Below the pieces are notes generated by a model, which searched no databases, was not told where the DNA came from, and was given only the letters and a program-made list of their open reading frames with translations. Positions 16,931 through 25,132 of a stretch of DNA of 64,000 nucleotides are shown here, one piece after another. Made by a program: the position numbers and the translations under genes. The number at the start of each line of letters is the position of its first letter. The first letter of the stretch is position 1. This DNA is from SZUA-309 sp965215995 (lineage in GTDB: Bacteria > Pseudomonadota > Gammaproteobacteria > Pseudomonadales > Azotimanducaceae): positions 372,001 to 436,000 of the forward strand of contig OZ244128.1 in assembly GCA_965215995.1 (NCBI GenBank). Direction: 5' to 3'.

Positions 16931-18069
16931 AGCCAGGCAGCATCGCCATCGTCGGCGCCGCCGAAACCACGGAACTCGGCAAGATTCCGGATCTGGCTCA
17001 GATCCAGCTCCATGCGGATGCCGCCATCAACGCCTTGAACGATGCGGGGCTCAAACCCTCCGACATCGACGGTGTCGCCACCGCTGGAGAATCCCCGACC
17101 GGTATCGCTCACTATCTCGGCATCACCCCCACCTGGGTGGATGGTACAGCCGTGGGTGGTTGCTCATTCATGCTGCACGTTCGCCATGCAGCGGCGGCAA
17201 TCAACGAGGGGCTCTGTGAAACCGTGCTGATCACTCACGGAGAAAGCGGGCGCTCTCAGGTCGGTCGTGGCCGGTTCGGACCAGCGATGGCGAGTCTGCA
17301 GGGACAATTTGAAGCACCGTACTGCTCTATGGGTCCACCGACCACCTTCACGATTCCCTTCCTGCGTTACATGAAGGAAACGGGCACCACGCTCGAGCAG
17401 CTGGCCAACGTGGCGGTGGTGCAACGGGAGTGGGCCGCGATGAATCCGCGCGCCTCGTTCAGAGATCCGCTGACCATCGAGGACGTGATGAGCGCGCGGA
17501 TGATCGCCTACCCCTTCACCAAGCTTGAATGCTGCCTAGTCACAGATGGCGGCGGGGCGTTGATCCTCACGAGCACGGAGCGAGCCCGGGACTTTCCGCA
17601 CAAGCCGGTCTACATCATCGGCACCGGAGAAAGCGTCGAGACGCCGATGGTCAGCCAGATGGAGGACATGACGACCTCCCGAGCCTTTCGGGTATCCGGG
17701 AAGAAGGCGTTCGACGAGGCAGGGATCAGCCACTCAGACGTGGATCACCTGATGATCTACGATGCCTTTGCCCATCTGCCGATTTACGGCCTCGAGGATC
17801 TCGGCTTCTGCGAGCGCGGCGAAGCAGGCGGCTTCATGGCAGAGCGCCATACCGCGCCTGACGGCAAGCTGCCCCTGAACACCAACGGTGGCGGTCTGAG
17901 CTATATGCATTCCGGCATGTATGGCATGTACGCGCTGCAGGAATCGGTGCGGCAGATGCGCGGTGTGGCACCTGCACAGGTGGCAGGTGCGCAGGTGTCC
18001 GTCTGCCACGGCGTCGGCGGCATGTTCGCCGCATCGGGCACGGTGATCATGTCCAACCAGGCGCCCTGA
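16927..18069 (+). CDS. SCP-x/lipid-transfer-type thiolase-fold protein with cysteines retained
   Basis: This 380-residue protein starts at the ATG overlapping the DUF35 stop. The thiolase nucleophile position reads GGCSF with Cys79, the C-terminal position reads VCHGVGG with Cys360, and a NTNGGGLSYMHSG segment carries the active-site histidine. It therefore could cleave a 3-ketoacyl-CoA with CoA, unlike the related protein at 25133-26386. Partnering with DUF35 is typical of enzymes of steroid or branched acyl side-chain degradation. It ends 21 bp before the convergent MFS gene. Confidence 0.88.
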   Translation: MKPGSIAIVGAAETTELGKIPDLAQIQLHADAAINALNDAGLKPSDIDGVATAGESPTGIAHYLGITPTWVDGTAVGGCSFMLHVRHAAAAINEGLCETVLITHGESGRSQVGRGRFGPAMASLQGQFEAPYCSMGPPTTFTIPFLRYMKETGTTLEQLANVAVVQREWAAMNPRASFRDPLTIEDVMSARMIAYPFTKLECCLVTDGGGALILTSTERARDFPHKPVYIIGTGESVETPMVSQMEDMTTSRAFRVSGKKAFDEAGISHSDVDHLMIYDAFAHLPIYGLEDLGFCERGEAGGFMAERHTAPDGKLPLNTNGGGLSYMHSGMYGMYALQESVRQMRGVAPAQVAGAQVSVCHGVGGMFAASGTVIMSNQAP

Positions 18070-18090
18070 CTCACGAAGTCGGGGATCCGA

Positions 18091-19554
18091 TCAGGAAGTA
18101 GCCTGCGGCACGGTCACCTCTTCTCCCTCTGCGCCTTCTCGAGCGCGCCGGTTCAGCTCTGCACGTATCTCCGCATGCCGGGCCCGATTCAGATCGTACG
18201 GCCAGAATATCTTGAGTGAGACGGCCACCATGACAATGATGGCCACGTAGATCATCCCGAAATCAAAGAGCACGCCTTCGGGCACCTCGCCGGGCTTAGA
18301 GTTAACCGGAAAGTTCACGATGTCGAGCGCAAACCCGGCAATCAGATTCCCCACCGCACTCGTGCATTTCAGCGCGAAGTTATGACTGCCGAAGTAAACG
18401 CCTTCCTGCCGCTTGCCGTGTTTCAGCTCGTGCTCATCCGCAATGTCTCCCATCATGGAACCGGTGCTGGCACCGGCGTGCAGGATGCCGAAGTAGCTGA
18501 GGACCGCCATGAAGACGATGATGGGCACCAGGATGTCCTGATCTTCCGGCATCAACCCCATCATCTTCAATGCCACCGGAACGGTCCCTGCCAGCGAAGT
18601 GAGCAACACACCCATGATGACCGTCATGCGCTTGTCGAAGACGCGATGAAACAACCCGATAGCCGCCAGGCCGAGCAGACCCCCGAAGATGCCACCGTAC
18701 TGGGCATACTCGATGCCGTTGGTCTCCAGCTCCCAGAAGAACGTGTACACATGCATCGATAAAGCGCCATGCACACCGGCATAGATCATGAAGACCAGCG
18801 AGCCCCAGAACAGCGCGGAAAAAGCCGGGGTTCGGAGCGCATCATAGAGGTCGCGATACACCTGCTTGAGATTGAACGACGGGTGATCGTCGCCGGTCTG
18901 GGTCAGGTGCGGAATGACCGATGTGGTTCCCCAGGTGCTGATCATCATCATCACCGTCATGGTGGTCGCGGACAACAGCGCGTAACGGAAATACGGCGCC
19001 CGATCCAGTTGTGGGGAGCTGTTCTCTACGGTCTCCACGAAGAAGAAGTTCCAGGCAAGGATCACCACAACGAGGCTCGCCACCATGCCAAATGCGGTTC
19101 GCAGGGCAACGATCTGTGTGCGTTCCTGGTAGTCGAGGGACATCTCGGCGCCAAGCGAGAGGTACGGCACGTGAAAGAACGTCAACGCTGTGCGACTCAG
19201 CACCGCGAAGGTGGTAAACCACAGAAAGAGCTGGAACTCAGTCAGGCCTTCGGGTGGCCAGAAGAGGAGGTAGTAGGTGATGCCAAGGGGTATGGCACCC
19301 AGATACATGAACAGATGCCGGCGGCCAAGCCGGTGTCGAAAGCCATCGGACCAGGATCCCACCGCCGGATCGGTGATCGCGTCTGCGGCTACGGCAATGA
19401 ACACGGCAATGCCCGAATAGGTACCGGATAGCCCAAGCACCTGATTGTAGTAGAGCAACAGAAGCGTGCCGAAGCCGAAGTTCTTGATGGATTCAGCGGC
19501 CTGGCCGAGCCCGTAAAACGACTTCACCCGCCAGCCGATTGATGCGCTCGTCAT
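18091..19554 (-). CDS. MFS transporter, GPH (glycoside-pentoside-hexuronide:cation symporter) type
   Basis: This 487-residue polytopic protein has about 12 membrane segments. The early ITDPAVGSWSDGFRHRLGRRH motif is characteristic of the GPH/MFS_2 family, as is MGDIADEHELKHGKRQEGVYFG in the second half. It is preceded by AAAGGGGATAGGG at a usable distance. Members move glycosides, but homologues beside lipid and steroid catabolic genes are common and their cargo is uncertain. It is divergent from the MaoC hydratase gene. Confidence 0.9.
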   Translation of the reverse strand: MTSASIGWRVKSFYGLGQAAESIKNFGFGTLLLLYYNQVLGLSGTYSGIAVFIAVAADAITDPAVGSWSDGFRHRLGRRHLFMYLGAIPLGITYYLLFWPPEGLTEFQLFLWFTTFAVLSRTALTFFHVPYLSLGAEMSLDYQERTQIVALRTAFGMVASLVVVILAWNFFFVETVENSSPQLDRAPYFRYALLSATTMTVMMMISTWGTTSVIPHLTQTGDDHPSFNLKQVYRDLYDALRTPAFSALFWGSLVFMIYAGVHGALSMHVYTFFWELETNGIEYAQYGGIFGGLLGLAAIGLFHRVFDKRMTVIMGVLLTSLAGTVPVALKMMGLMPEDQDILVPIIVFMAVLSYFGILHAGASTGSMMGDIADEHELKHGKRQEGVYFGSHNFALKCTSAVGNLIAGFALDIVNFPVNSKPGEVPEGVLFDFGMIYVAIIVMVAVSLKIFWPYDLNRARHAEIRAELNRRAREGAEGEEVTVPQATS

Positions 19555-19597
19555 TCCGTCGCCCTATCCCCTTTCTCCCATCGAGCATATCACCCGC

Positions 19598-19622
19598 CCG
19601 AATAAATTGAATCTCTATTCGG
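19598..19622. promoter_or_regulatory. Inverted repeat in the divergent MFS/MaoC promoter region
   Basis: Arms CCGAATA (19598-19604) and TATTCGG (19616-19622) are perfect complements with an 11-bp spacer in the 118-bp gap between divergent genes. The surrounding bases are AT-richer than the genes. A regulator binding here could control both directions. Which regulator is unknown; the nearest encoded one is the TetR gene at 21704. Confidence 0.5.
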
Positions 19623-19672
19623 ATTCGCCTAATGTGAATCGACAGTCGAGCACCTGATGGAAGGAGGAAAGA

Positions 19673-20548
19673 GTGGCCATAACACTGGAAGATGTCGAGC
19701 AGGCGCTGGCCGAGAGAGGAGAACCGGTTCCCGGTGAGTACACGGACCGCGACTCGCTTCTGTACGCTGTCGCCATCGGCATGGGTCGCGATCCGATGGA
19801 CGCGAACGAGCTCGAGTACGTCTGCGAGACCGTTGGCAATCGGGTGGTGCCGACGGCGGCGACGGTTCTGAGCCGTCCGAAGCAGCGCCCGAGCCAAGGC
19901 AATGCCCTGCGCGGCAAGATGAACTTTGCCCTAATGCTGCATGGCGAGCAGCGGCTTCAAGTACATCAGCCCCTGCCTTCTGCTGCAGAAACCCTGATCA
20001 GCTCGCGGACAACGGGCATCTATGACAAGGGCGAGGGCAAAGGCGCGCTGGTGACGACGGAAACCGAGGTTACGCTCGCAGATGGCGCGCCGCTTTACAC
20101 GTTGGGATCCACGATGTTCTACCGTGGCGATGGCGGTTTCGGCGGCCAGTCAGACGGCGCGCCGGTGCCTCACCCACTACCGGATCGGGATCCGGACAAG
20201 GTCTGCGAGATGCCGGGGCGTGCCGATCAGGCTATGGTTTATGCGCTCTGCGGCGACCGCAATCCGCTGCACCGGGACCCGGAGTTCGCGAAAAAGGCGG
20301 GTTTTGACGTGCCGATCCTGCATGGTCTCTGCTCCTACGGAATCGCCTGTCATGCGGTGCTGAAATCGATGTTCGACTACGACCAGACCCGCATCACCGG
20401 GTTCGACGTGCGGTTCTCCGCCCCGGTTTTTCCCGGCGAGACCCAGGTGGTGGAGCTCTGGCAGGACGACGACGTGATCAGCTTTCGGGTGCGGATCAAG
20501 GAGCGTGACGTGGTCTCGATCAACAACGGAAAGTGCACGATCAAGTGA
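19673..20548 (+). CDS. MaoC/(R)-specific enoyl-CoA hydratase, two hot-dog domains
   Basis: This 291-residue protein with a GTG start (GGAAGGAGG ribosome-binding site) resembles the hydratase-2 part of peroxisomal multifunctional enzyme type 2. An N-terminal degenerate hot-dog half spans about residues 1-150. The C-terminal half carries the full catalytic motif GDRNPLHRDP with Asp195 and His200, followed by GFDVPILHGL. It hydrates trans-2-enoyl-CoA to (R)-3-hydroxyacyl-CoA, as used for branched or sterol side chains. It could work with the HSD17B4-like SDR encoded at 45561. Confidence 0.9.
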   Translation: MAITLEDVEQALAERGEPVPGEYTDRDSLLYAVAIGMGRDPMDANELEYVCETVGNRVVPTAATVLSRPKQRPSQGNALRGKMNFALMLHGEQRLQVHQPLPSAAETLISSRTTGIYDKGEGKGALVTTETEVTLADGAPLYTLGSTMFYRGDGGFGGQSDGAPVPHPLPDRDPDKVCEMPGRADQAMVYALCGDRNPLHRDPEFAKKAGFDVPILHGLCSYGIACHAVLKSMFDYDQTRITGFDVRFSAPVFPGETQVVELWQDDDVISFRVRIKERDVVSINNGKCTIK

Positions 20549-20561
20549 GTTCACGCTGAAC

Positions 20562-20582
20562 TGGCGGCTCAACGGGCCGCCA
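20562..20582. terminator. Hairpin between convergent MaoC and LLM genes
   Basis: Perfect 7-bp GC-rich arms (TGGCGGC, 20562-20568; GCCGCCA, 20576-20582) enclose a 7-nt loop in the 40-bp gap between two converging genes. Only a short T-rich stretch follows (CGTTCTCT). A bidirectional terminator is likely from position. Confidence 0.6.
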
Positions 20583-20588
20583 CGTTCT

Positions 20589-21641
20589 CTAGAACTCCAG
20601 CCCCACCGGCACGCCTGGCGTTTCGACCGCCTGCAGGTTCTTCATGAGCGCCTGGGCCCTATCCTTCCTATCCGGTGTGTTGTCGCCACCGAAACCGAAG
20701 CCCATCTGCGATGCGTACTCCCGCTTGTTGCGAACGAATGCCGGATAGTCGTCATACGTGCAGGTTTCCGCGAGCTTTCTGAGATCGTCCTCGGTGATGA
20801 TGTCCTGCATCTCCTTCCAGCGGCCGTCGAGAGACAGCTTGTGCAGACGCAGGCCCAGCTCTTCCAAGTCGTGCAAGCGCAGCACATGGTGGTAGCTGCG
20901 AGTAGAGCCGTAAAACGACAGTGGCTTTCTATACTGATCGAGGGAGCGACTGATCTCCTCATCGTTCTCACCGAGGGCCAGATAACCACTGGCGGCGATG
21001 TCGATGTCATCCCAGGTGCGACCGGACCGCTCCAGGCCAACCTTCACGTTCGGCAGCAGCGTCTCGCGCATGTATTTGTCCGTCATGATGCCGCCGTGAG
21101 GCAACACGCCGTCCGCCACCTCACCAGCAACCCGGGCCATGGCCGGGCCAACCACGGCCAGGTAGATCTTGGGTTTCGGGAAATCGATGGGACCAGGATT
21201 GAAATTCGGCGTCATCAGCGTGTAGCGGTACTCCTTGCCGATGAAGTCCGCTGGCTCGCCGTCCTGCCAGGAGGCCCAGATGGCTTTCATCATCTGGATG
21301 TACTCTTTCATCCGCGGTGCGGCTGCACTCCAGGACCCACCAAAACGACGCTCATTGTGGCCCTTCACCTGGGATCCGAGGCCAATGTGGAAACGCCCTT
21401 TCGACAGCCGCTGGATGTCCCAGGCTTCCATGGCCAGCACCATGGGGCTGCGCGGGAAAGCGATGGTCACGGAGGTCTGAAGATCTATCTTCGTGGTCGC
21501 ATTCGCCGCCAGGGTCATGGTGAGTATGGAGTCGTGGGACAACTCGCCACAGGTCACCATGTCGTAGCCGTTTTCTTCCGCTTTGACTGCCTGCTCGCCG
21601 GCCTGATCCGGCCAGCCGCCAATTCCAGTGATCAGTTTCAT
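20589..21641 (-). CDS. LLM-class flavin-dependent oxidoreductase
   Basis: The ATG at 21641 is preferred (AAAGGGGAGAAG just upstream; MKLITGIGGWPDQAGEQA). An in-frame ATG exists at 21665. The 350-residue luciferase-like TIM-barrel protein has the usual segments GRFHIGLGSQVKGHNERRFG and PKIYLAVVGPAMARVAGEVADG. It resembles the F420- or FMN-dependent group found in steroid-degrading bacteria. The gene is divergent from a TetR regulator gene, which probably controls it. The substrate is unknown. Confidence 0.88.
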   Translation of the reverse strand: MKLITGIGGWPDQAGEQAVKAEENGYDMVTCGELSHDSILTMTLAANATTKIDLQTSVTIAFPRSPMVLAMEAWDIQRLSKGRFHIGLGSQVKGHNERRFGGSWSAAAPRMKEYIQMMKAIWASWQDGEPADFIGKEYRYTLMTPNFNPGPIDFPKPKIYLAVVGPAMARVAGEVADGVLPHGGIMTDKYMRETLLPNVKVGLERSGRTWDDIDIAASGYLALGENDEEISRSLDQYRKPLSFYGSTRSYHHVLRLHDLEELGLRLHKLSLDGRWKEMQDIITEDDLRKLAETCTYDDYPAFVRNKREYASQMGFGFGGDNTPDRKDRAQALMKNLQAVETPGVPVGLEF

Positions 21642-21703
21642 CTTCTCTCCCCTTTCAGTTGGCACTCGTTCGCTGACTGTGCAATCCCTTCCAGTGCCTT
21701 ACA

Positions 21704-22477
21704 ATGGCTCAATCCGGCAGCAAAACCAAATGCCGGTTCAGATACCGTGATACCGGTGATATTGGAATGAGCCAGCCGCACACCGCTAAAACCCAGGCGC
21801 CGAATCGGACGGATGAGTCCAAGCGGGAGATATGGGATCTCCGCTGGGTTCGCGAGCCTCAACAGGACCGCAGTGCGCGTACCCGTGCTCAACTGCTGGA
21901 CGCAACCGAAGCAATCCTCGACAAGGAAGGCATCGACGGTCTGACGATCACCAAGGTCGCCAAGGAAGCAGGATGTTCGGTCGGCAGCCTCTACCATCAC
22001 TTCCAGGACAAACAGACCATCGTCTATGCGGTGCTGGATCGGATGTCCCACGAAGCGTTGTTGACCGCGGAGGAAGGTCTTGAGCTCGGCCGCTGGGAGG
22101 GGGTATCCCTGATGGGAGTGCTCGAAGGCTTCATGCGCTACTCGCTGAAGCGGACCCGGCACCTACCCGGGGTGAGTCAGGCGCAACGGGTGCTGGCACT
22201 GCAGGATCCCGCCATTGAGGCGCGGATGACCGAGACCCATAAGAAGGTCAGGGCGATCGTCCAGCAGCTTCTGAAGCCCCGACTTGGTGAGATCAATCAC
22301 CCGAATCCGAGCCTGGCCATTAAAGTCGTTCTGTCAACGTTGCGGGCGGTACTGAATCAGCGCAGCCAGTCCTACGTACCGGGAGCCCGGCCAGCGGATC
22401 CGAAGCAGAGCGATGAGGCTTTCGTGCAGGAGATGCTGCGGATGTTTTCTGCTTATCTCGGCATCGTCGAAACCTGA
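21704..22477 (+). CDS. TetR-family transcriptional regulator
   Basis: This protein is up to 257 residues long, with a TetR N-terminal helix-turn-helix (GLTITKVAKEAGCSVGSLYHHF). The start is uncertain: the ATG at 21704 has no ribosome-binding site, and the ATG at 21767 (MSQPHTAKTQ) is an alternative that would remove a basic, unstructured 21-residue leader. It is divergent from the LLM oxidoreductase gene and 19 bp upstream of the GST gene, so either or both could be targets. Confidence 0.85.
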   Translation: MAQSGSKTKCRFRYRDTGDIGMSQPHTAKTQAPNRTDESKREIWDLRWVREPQQDRSARTRAQLLDATEAILDKEGIDGLTITKVAKEAGCSVGSLYHHFQDKQTIVYAVLDRMSHEALLTAEEGLELGRWEGVSLMGVLEGFMRYSLKRTRHLPGVSQAQRVLALQDPAIEARMTETHKKVRAIVQQLLKPRLGEINHPNPSLAIKVVLSTLRAVLNQRSQSYVPGARPADPKQSDEAFVQEMLRMFSAYLGIVET

Positions 22478-22496
22478 CGAACCCGGCAGGAGACCT

Positions 22497-23111
22497 ATGC
22501 CAGAGATCAAGCTCTACGAGCTGGGACCCACCCGATCCGCCCGGGCCCGCTGGGCGCTGCTCGAAGCCGAGCTGCCTTTCGAGTCCATCGGCAACAAGGT
22601 GAGCATCATCGGCAGCGATGAGCTGAAAGCGGTGCACCCGCTCGGCAAGCTGCCGGCCATGCTGATCGACGGCAGGCCGCTGTTCGAGTCCGCTGCCATT
22701 CTCACCGCCGTTGCCGATCTGGTCCCTGAGAAGGGGCTGGTGGCCGCACCGGGTAGCTGGTCCCGGAACCTGCACTATCAGTGGATTTCGTTTATCCAGT
22801 CAGAGATGGAGGCCTTCCTCCAGTCGACGGAAGTCAACAGCATCGATTTCATCCTTCCCGAAGCCGAGCACGTGCCGGAGATCAAAGCTCAGAACGGCAG
22901 GTTTTTCCGCAAGGGTGCCGCGGTGCTCAATGACCTGCTGGGTCGTTCTGACTATCTGGTGGACGACCGCTTCAGCGTCACCGATATCTATGCAGCCTAC
23001 GCGGTGAACTGGGGCCAGGAGCAGGGGCTCATCGATGAGTTCTCCAACCTGCTCGCCTATCAGGAACGCCTCTTCGACCGTGAGCACTGCACCCTGCAGC
23101 GCCACGACTGA
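22497..23111 (+). CDS. Glutathione S-transferase family protein
   Basis: This 204-residue protein starts at the ATG at 22497 with a CAGGAGA ribosome-binding site. It has a thioredoxin-fold N-terminal half (IKLYELGPTRSARARWALLEAELPFE), the cis-proline/glutathione segment GKLPAMLIDGRPLFESAAIL, and an all-helical C-terminal half with the DRFSVTDIYAAYAV N-capping-box region. A role in conjugation or isomerisation of catabolic intermediates is possible. It follows the TetR gene closely and converges on a Rieske oxygenase gene 8 bp away. Confidence 0.88.
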   Translation: MPEIKLYELGPTRSARARWALLEAELPFESIGNKVSIIGSDELKAVHPLGKLPAMLIDGRPLFESAAILTAVADLVPEKGLVAAPGSWSRNLHYQWISFIQSEMEAFLQSTEVNSIDFILPEAEHVPEIKAQNGRFFRKGAAVLNDLLGRSDYLVDDRFSVTDIYAAYAVNWGQEQGLIDEFSNLLAYQERLFDREHCTLQRHD

Positions 23112-23119
23112 CTGGCGTT

Positions 23120-24265
23120 CTAACCCGCCACGCGATCCGCCCAGTACTGGTTCAGCTGCCAGATCGCCTTCTCGAAGGTGGAGAGCCGTCCCTGTGTGGT
23201 CAACGCACCGTGCAGGCCACGCCAGGGCCCTTCATTGGCAGCGATATCTTCGAGATGGATCACCGAAATGAGCTCACCGATCTCCTTCTTCTCTTCATCG
23301 CTCAGAGAGTCCACCATCGCCGGCGGCAACAGCACGTGGATCTTCAGATCCATGGCGTCATGCCCACGGGGTTCCAGCTGGTACCAGACCCCGTTCTGCG
23401 CGGTGGCGGCAAACAGGAAGCTCGGCAGGATAGCTGCGGCAAAGAGGCCATTGCGCTGCTCTTCACTCAGCGACGGGAAGATGCTCGCTTCTTCCGGCAC
23501 CGTCTCAACGCTCGGCATCCACAGGAACGACCACGGCTGACCCTGGTTGTCCGGCACGCTCGACCGTCTCGATGGGTATATGGGTTCCAACGTCTCCTTG
23601 TGCGTGCCGATATGGTGGTAAGCCTCCATGAAGTTCTCGACCAGGATCTTCCAGTTCCAGGGGCTGTCGAAATGGACGGTCTCCGCGACCACGAGATCGC
23701 CGAACCGATAGTTGCCGACAAGCTCATCAAGGCCCGACAGTTGTGGCGCCAAAGGCGGCGCATCGACATCCAGGTTCACGAAGATGAATCCTTCCCAGAC
23801 CTCCAACGCCAGGCTCGGCAGCCGGCAGCTTCGCTCGTCGAAGTCTTCCACCTCTTCCATCATCGGCGCGCCGCGCAGGTTACCGTTCAGCTCGTACACC
23901 CACTTGTGATAGGGGCAGGTCAGACGGCTGGCATTGCCAGAGCCTTCCACTACCGGCATGCCGCGATGCACGCAGATTCTGGACAACGCATGCAGCTCAC
24001 CGGATCGATCCCGGGTGATGACGATCGGCTGTGAGATCAGATCCACGCACATGAAGTCCCCGGGCTCGGCAACCTGATCGGTGCGACCGACACAAATCCA
24101 TTCCCGATTGAAGATCCCCTCCACCTCGGCTGCGAATATCCGCGGATCGGTATAAGCCTTTGGCGGCAGGGTCCAGGCACGCTCGAGCGGTGCGCGCACG
24201 CGTGCGAGCTCGCTCTCGCTGATGATCTCTCCCTTTAGCTCTCTCGACTCGATCAGCTTCCCCAT
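23120..24265 (-). CDS. Rieske non-heme iron oxygenase alpha subunit
   Basis: The start is the ATG at 24265, which has a perfect AAAGGAGG ribosome-binding site; the frame is open to 24316. The 381-residue protein has the Rieske centre ligands Cys98, His100, Cys117 and His120 (CVHRG and CPYHKW). The mononuclear iron region is ENFMEAYHHIGTHKE. No beta subunit, ferredoxin or reductase is adjacent, so it may be a homo-oligomeric hydroxylase or demethylase (like KshA or carnitine oxygenase). It is divergent from a TetR gene across a palindromic site. Confidence 0.9.
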   Translation of the reverse strand: MGKLIESRELKGEIISESELARVRAPLERAWTLPPKAYTDPRIFAAEVEGIFNREWICVGRTDQVAEPGDFMCVDLISQPIVITRDRSGELHALSRICVHRGMPVVEGSGNASRLTCPYHKWVYELNGNLRGAPMMEEVEDFDERSCRLPSLALEVWEGFIFVNLDVDAPPLAPQLSGLDELVGNYRFGDLVVAETVHFDSPWNWKILVENFMEAYHHIGTHKETLEPIYPSRRSSVPDNQGQPWSFLWMPSVETVPEEASIFPSLSEEQRNGLFAAAILPSFLFAATAQNGVWYQLEPRGHDAMDLKIHVLLPPAMVDSLSDEEKKEIGELISVIHLEDIAANEGPWRGLHGALTTQGRLSTFEKAIWQLNQYWADRVAG

Positions 24266-24343
24266 GATGCCTCCTTTGCTTGCTGCGAATTCACTTGTTG
24301 CGCGCCGTGCGTTCATGGCGATTTAACGCGCAGCACATTAATA

Positions 24344-24359
24344 TCTATCAACTGATAGA
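24344..24359. promoter_or_regulatory. 16-bp palindrome, likely TetR operator
   Basis: Perfect 7-bp arms TCTATCA and TGATAGA are separated by AC. The site lies between the divergent Rieske oxygenase and TetR genes, 20 bp before the regulator ATG, in AT-rich DNA. Autoregulation and repression of the oxygenase by the adjacent TetR protein is the simplest reading. Confidence 0.7.
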
Positions 24360-24379
24360 AATTATGTTACGATAACCCG

Positions 24380-25066
24380 ATGACAGGGTCAACGACGCAG
24401 AAGCAGACACCACGCCGGCGGGTTGGACGTCCGCGTGCAAAGGCCCCGGAGCGGGAGCAGCCGACCGAGGAGGCCATTCTCGAAGCGGCTCGGGCGCTGT
24501 TCAGCACGCACGGCTACACCGCCACCTCGACCCGGCAGATCGCAGAGGCGGCAGGCATCCGGCAGCCCACCCTGTTCCACTACTTCCCCAACAAGAAAGC
24601 CATTCTGAAAACCATCATCGACCTGGCGATGACACCGGAAACCGCCTTCATCGATCGCGAAGCCGGCCTGAAGCTGCCACCAGACGTGGCCCTCTATCGA
24701 TACGCCCGTTTCGTCTTCGCCAACCTGGCGACCAACCCGAACGTTCTCGGCAGCCCGCTGCAGTTTCCCGAAACCACTGGTGACGAGTTTCCGGAGTTCT
24801 GGACTGCCTACGAGAAGATCTACCGCACGCTCAAGCGCCACATCCGGGCGGGAATCCAGTCTAAGGTGTTCGAGTCGGTTGAGGTGGAGAGCGCATCGGA
24901 GCAGCTCTTCGCGCTCATCGAAGCGCCCCTGGGCCGGCCAAGACAAACGTCCCACCGAGCAAGCCGTGCGGCAGAGCAGGCAGCGACGCTGACCCTCAAG
25001 GCACTGCTTCGAGATCCGAGGCGACTCGAGGATGTGCAAGCCCAGGCAGGTGCCCTGGAAATCTGA
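24380..25066 (+). CDS. TetR-family transcriptional regulator
   Basis: This 228-residue protein has a basic N-terminal tail (RRRVGRPRAK, AT-hook-like) and a TetR helix-turn-helix (TSTRQIAEAAGIRQPTLFHYFPNKKAIL). There is no ribosome-binding site before the ATG, so the message may be nearly leaderless. The palindrome at 24344-24359 is its likely operator, and the divergent Rieske oxygenase and the downstream thiolase-like operon (25133 onward) are candidate targets. Confidence 0.9.
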   Translation: MTGSTTQKQTPRRRVGRPRAKAPEREQPTEEAILEAARALFSTHGYTATSTRQIAEAAGIRQPTLFHYFPNKKAILKTIIDLAMTPETAFIDREAGLKLPPDVALYRYARFVFANLATNPNVLGSPLQFPETTGDEFPEFWTAYEKIYRTLKRHIRAGIQSKVFESVEVESASEQLFALIEAPLGRPRQTSHRASRAAEQAATLTLKALLRDPRRLEDVQAQAGALEI

Positions 25067-25132
25067 CGGTAACCGTCTGCTACCATCTGTGCCAACTTGA
25101 GATGAGAGAGGGCATGAGATGAGGGGAGGATT

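Noticed and set aside
20505..21770. Long plus-strand frame over the LLM oxidoreductase gene
   Set aside because: The minus-strand protein is a clear luciferase-like enzyme; the plus frame has composition typical of an antisense shadow.
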